In this document: piece by piece, positions 63,540 through 64,000 of the stretch
Layout of the letters: each line of letters opens with the position of its first letter
How positions within the stretch are numbered: position 1 is the first letter of the stretch
Assembly (NCBI RefSeq): GCF_010894405.1
Contig: NZ_JAAIYA010000017.1
Coordinates: 1 to 64,000, forward strand
Direction of reading: 5' to 3'
Origin: Pyxidicoccus caerfyrddinensis
GTDB taxonomy: Bacteria > Myxococcota > Myxococcia > Myxococcales > Myxococcaceae
DNA: 64,000 bases
Made by a program: the position numbers and the translations under genes
Notes under the pieces: generated by a model
What the model saw: only the letters and a program-made list of their open reading frames with translations
The model's database searches: none
Told to the model about the DNA's origin: nothing

Positions 63540-64000
63540 ATGTTCCACGTGCTGAAACGAGCAGCCGCCTCCGCCGCGCTCGCCATCCTCACCCTGCTGG
63601 CTCCGGCGGCGGTCCGCGCCGAGCGCTTCGTCCTGCCCGCCACCGGTATCAAGCCGCCCATCGCCGAGGTGCGGGGGTACTTCGAGTTCAACGCCGTCAT
63701 CAACCCCGGCGCGGGGGTGAGCATCACCGTCAACGGCGTCGCGGTCCCGCTGAGTGACATTGGAGCCCCCGTCGAGGTCGACGTCGGCGGCGACAACGTG
63801 CTGTTCGTGAAGCGCGAGGGGAACTCGGCCCTGCTCCTGATGGAGACCAAGAGCCAGCTCGCCCCCGGCGGCACCTTCTGCGACAAGTCCGCCAGCGCCG
63901 GCGCGAAGAACTACGACATCACGCTCAACGGGCTGCCCGTGGTGGCGCGCTACGGCGTGGTGGGGCTGGCGGCCACGTTCATCGACGACCCGGGCGGCGT
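63540..64000 (+). CDS. Secreted beta-rich protein (partial, runs off the window)
   Basis: ATG 63540 with gaggagaaccc upstream; at least 153 residues, truncated by the window end. A signal peptide is evident (MFHVLKRAAASAALAILTLL, then APAAVRA with cleavage after ALA-type site VRA). The mature part is beta-rich (YFEFNAVINPGAGVSITVNG, VAVPLSDIGAPVEVDVGGDN). Not recognised. A secreted protein following cytoplasmic particle genes suggests an outer-face component or the end of the operon. The function cannot be assigned from this fragment. Confidence 0.75.
   Translation, partial: MFHVLKRAAASAALAILTLLAPAAVRAERFVLPATGIKPPIAEVRGYFEFNAVINPGAGVSITVNGVAVPLSDIGAPVEVDVGGDNVLFVKREGNSALLLMETKSQLAPGGTFCDKSASAGAKNYDITLNGLPVVARYGVVGLAATFIDDPGG

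Overview
The window reads as a piece of a myxobacterial chromosome (Myxococcota, probably the Myxococcus/Corallococcus/Pyxidicoccus/Archangium group). This is inferred from the high GC content with strong third-position GC bias, giant multidomain signalling proteins (hybrid histidine kinases, a Ser/Thr-kinase/ATPase/histidine-kinase fusion, a soluble-adenylyl-cyclase-like protein, a sigma-54 activator), and planctomycete/myxobacterial-style sigma-factor operons. No rRNA, tRNA or CRISPR array was seen.

Layout. (1) 1-9100 is a visibly patchy accessory stretch. It holds a truncated VOC gene, a small membrane protein, a minus-strand set encoding a response regulator, a histidine kinase, a CHAT/caspase-like protease candidate and an overlapping ComEC-type metallo-beta-lactamase-fold protein, an IS5-family transposase relic, a LuxR-type HTH pseudogene followed by a strong hairpin, a frameshifted relic and a FeeM/LuxI-fold acyltransferase. 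(2) 9283-14936 is a tightly coupled plus-strand operon: sigma-like factor, short HTH-like protein (with a paralogue just upstream), ImmA/IrrE-type HEXXH protease, a protein of unknown fold in the position usually held by NurA, and a HerA-family ATPase. I regard this as the best candidate for an undescribed conflict/defence or stress-repair system here. (3) 14949-39484 is more ordinary: PvdE/SyrD-like ABC exporter, lipoprotein of the endonuclease/exonuclease/phosphatase fold, YceI, hybrid kinase, synapsin-like ATP-grasp protein, TetR-SDR operon with a perfect 28-bp palindrome at its start, GNAT, B12-binding radical SAM enzyme, a double-cyclase/AAA/TPR protein, LOG-like protein, sigma-54 activator and the trifunctional kinase. 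(4) 39678-42181 is an AT-richer minus-strand cluster of small cysteine-rich paralogues, a zinc-ribbon protein and a SUKH-3 immunity-like protein. (5) 42466 to the window end is an extracellular-type contractile injection system (eCIS/phage-tail-like) operon.

The eCIS genes overlap or abut with almost no spacing: DUF4255 cap-type protein, unknown protein, sheath, tube, a very large second sheath with a fibronectin-III-like insertion, second tube protein, LysM-type tube-initiator/adaptor, 57-residue protein, gp27-like hub, gpV-like spike, a membrane-anchored protein, gp25, gpJ, a propeller-plus-gpI protein, a collagen-like fibre protein, a second protein with the same N-terminal domain, and PASTA/IPT and secreted proteins. 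The AAA+ ATPase and tape-measure genes normal for such loci are not in the window and may lie downstream.

How the parts may work together: the injection system is a single assembly line from baseplate to fibres. The HerA operon couples a sensor/switch (sigma factor, HTH, ImmA protease) to a DNA translocase pair. The CHAT/MBL pair resembles effector modules of bacterial conflict systems and may be controlled by the adjacent two-component pair, with which it shares a cysteine motif. These functional links are inference from gene order and motifs; no database search was possible.
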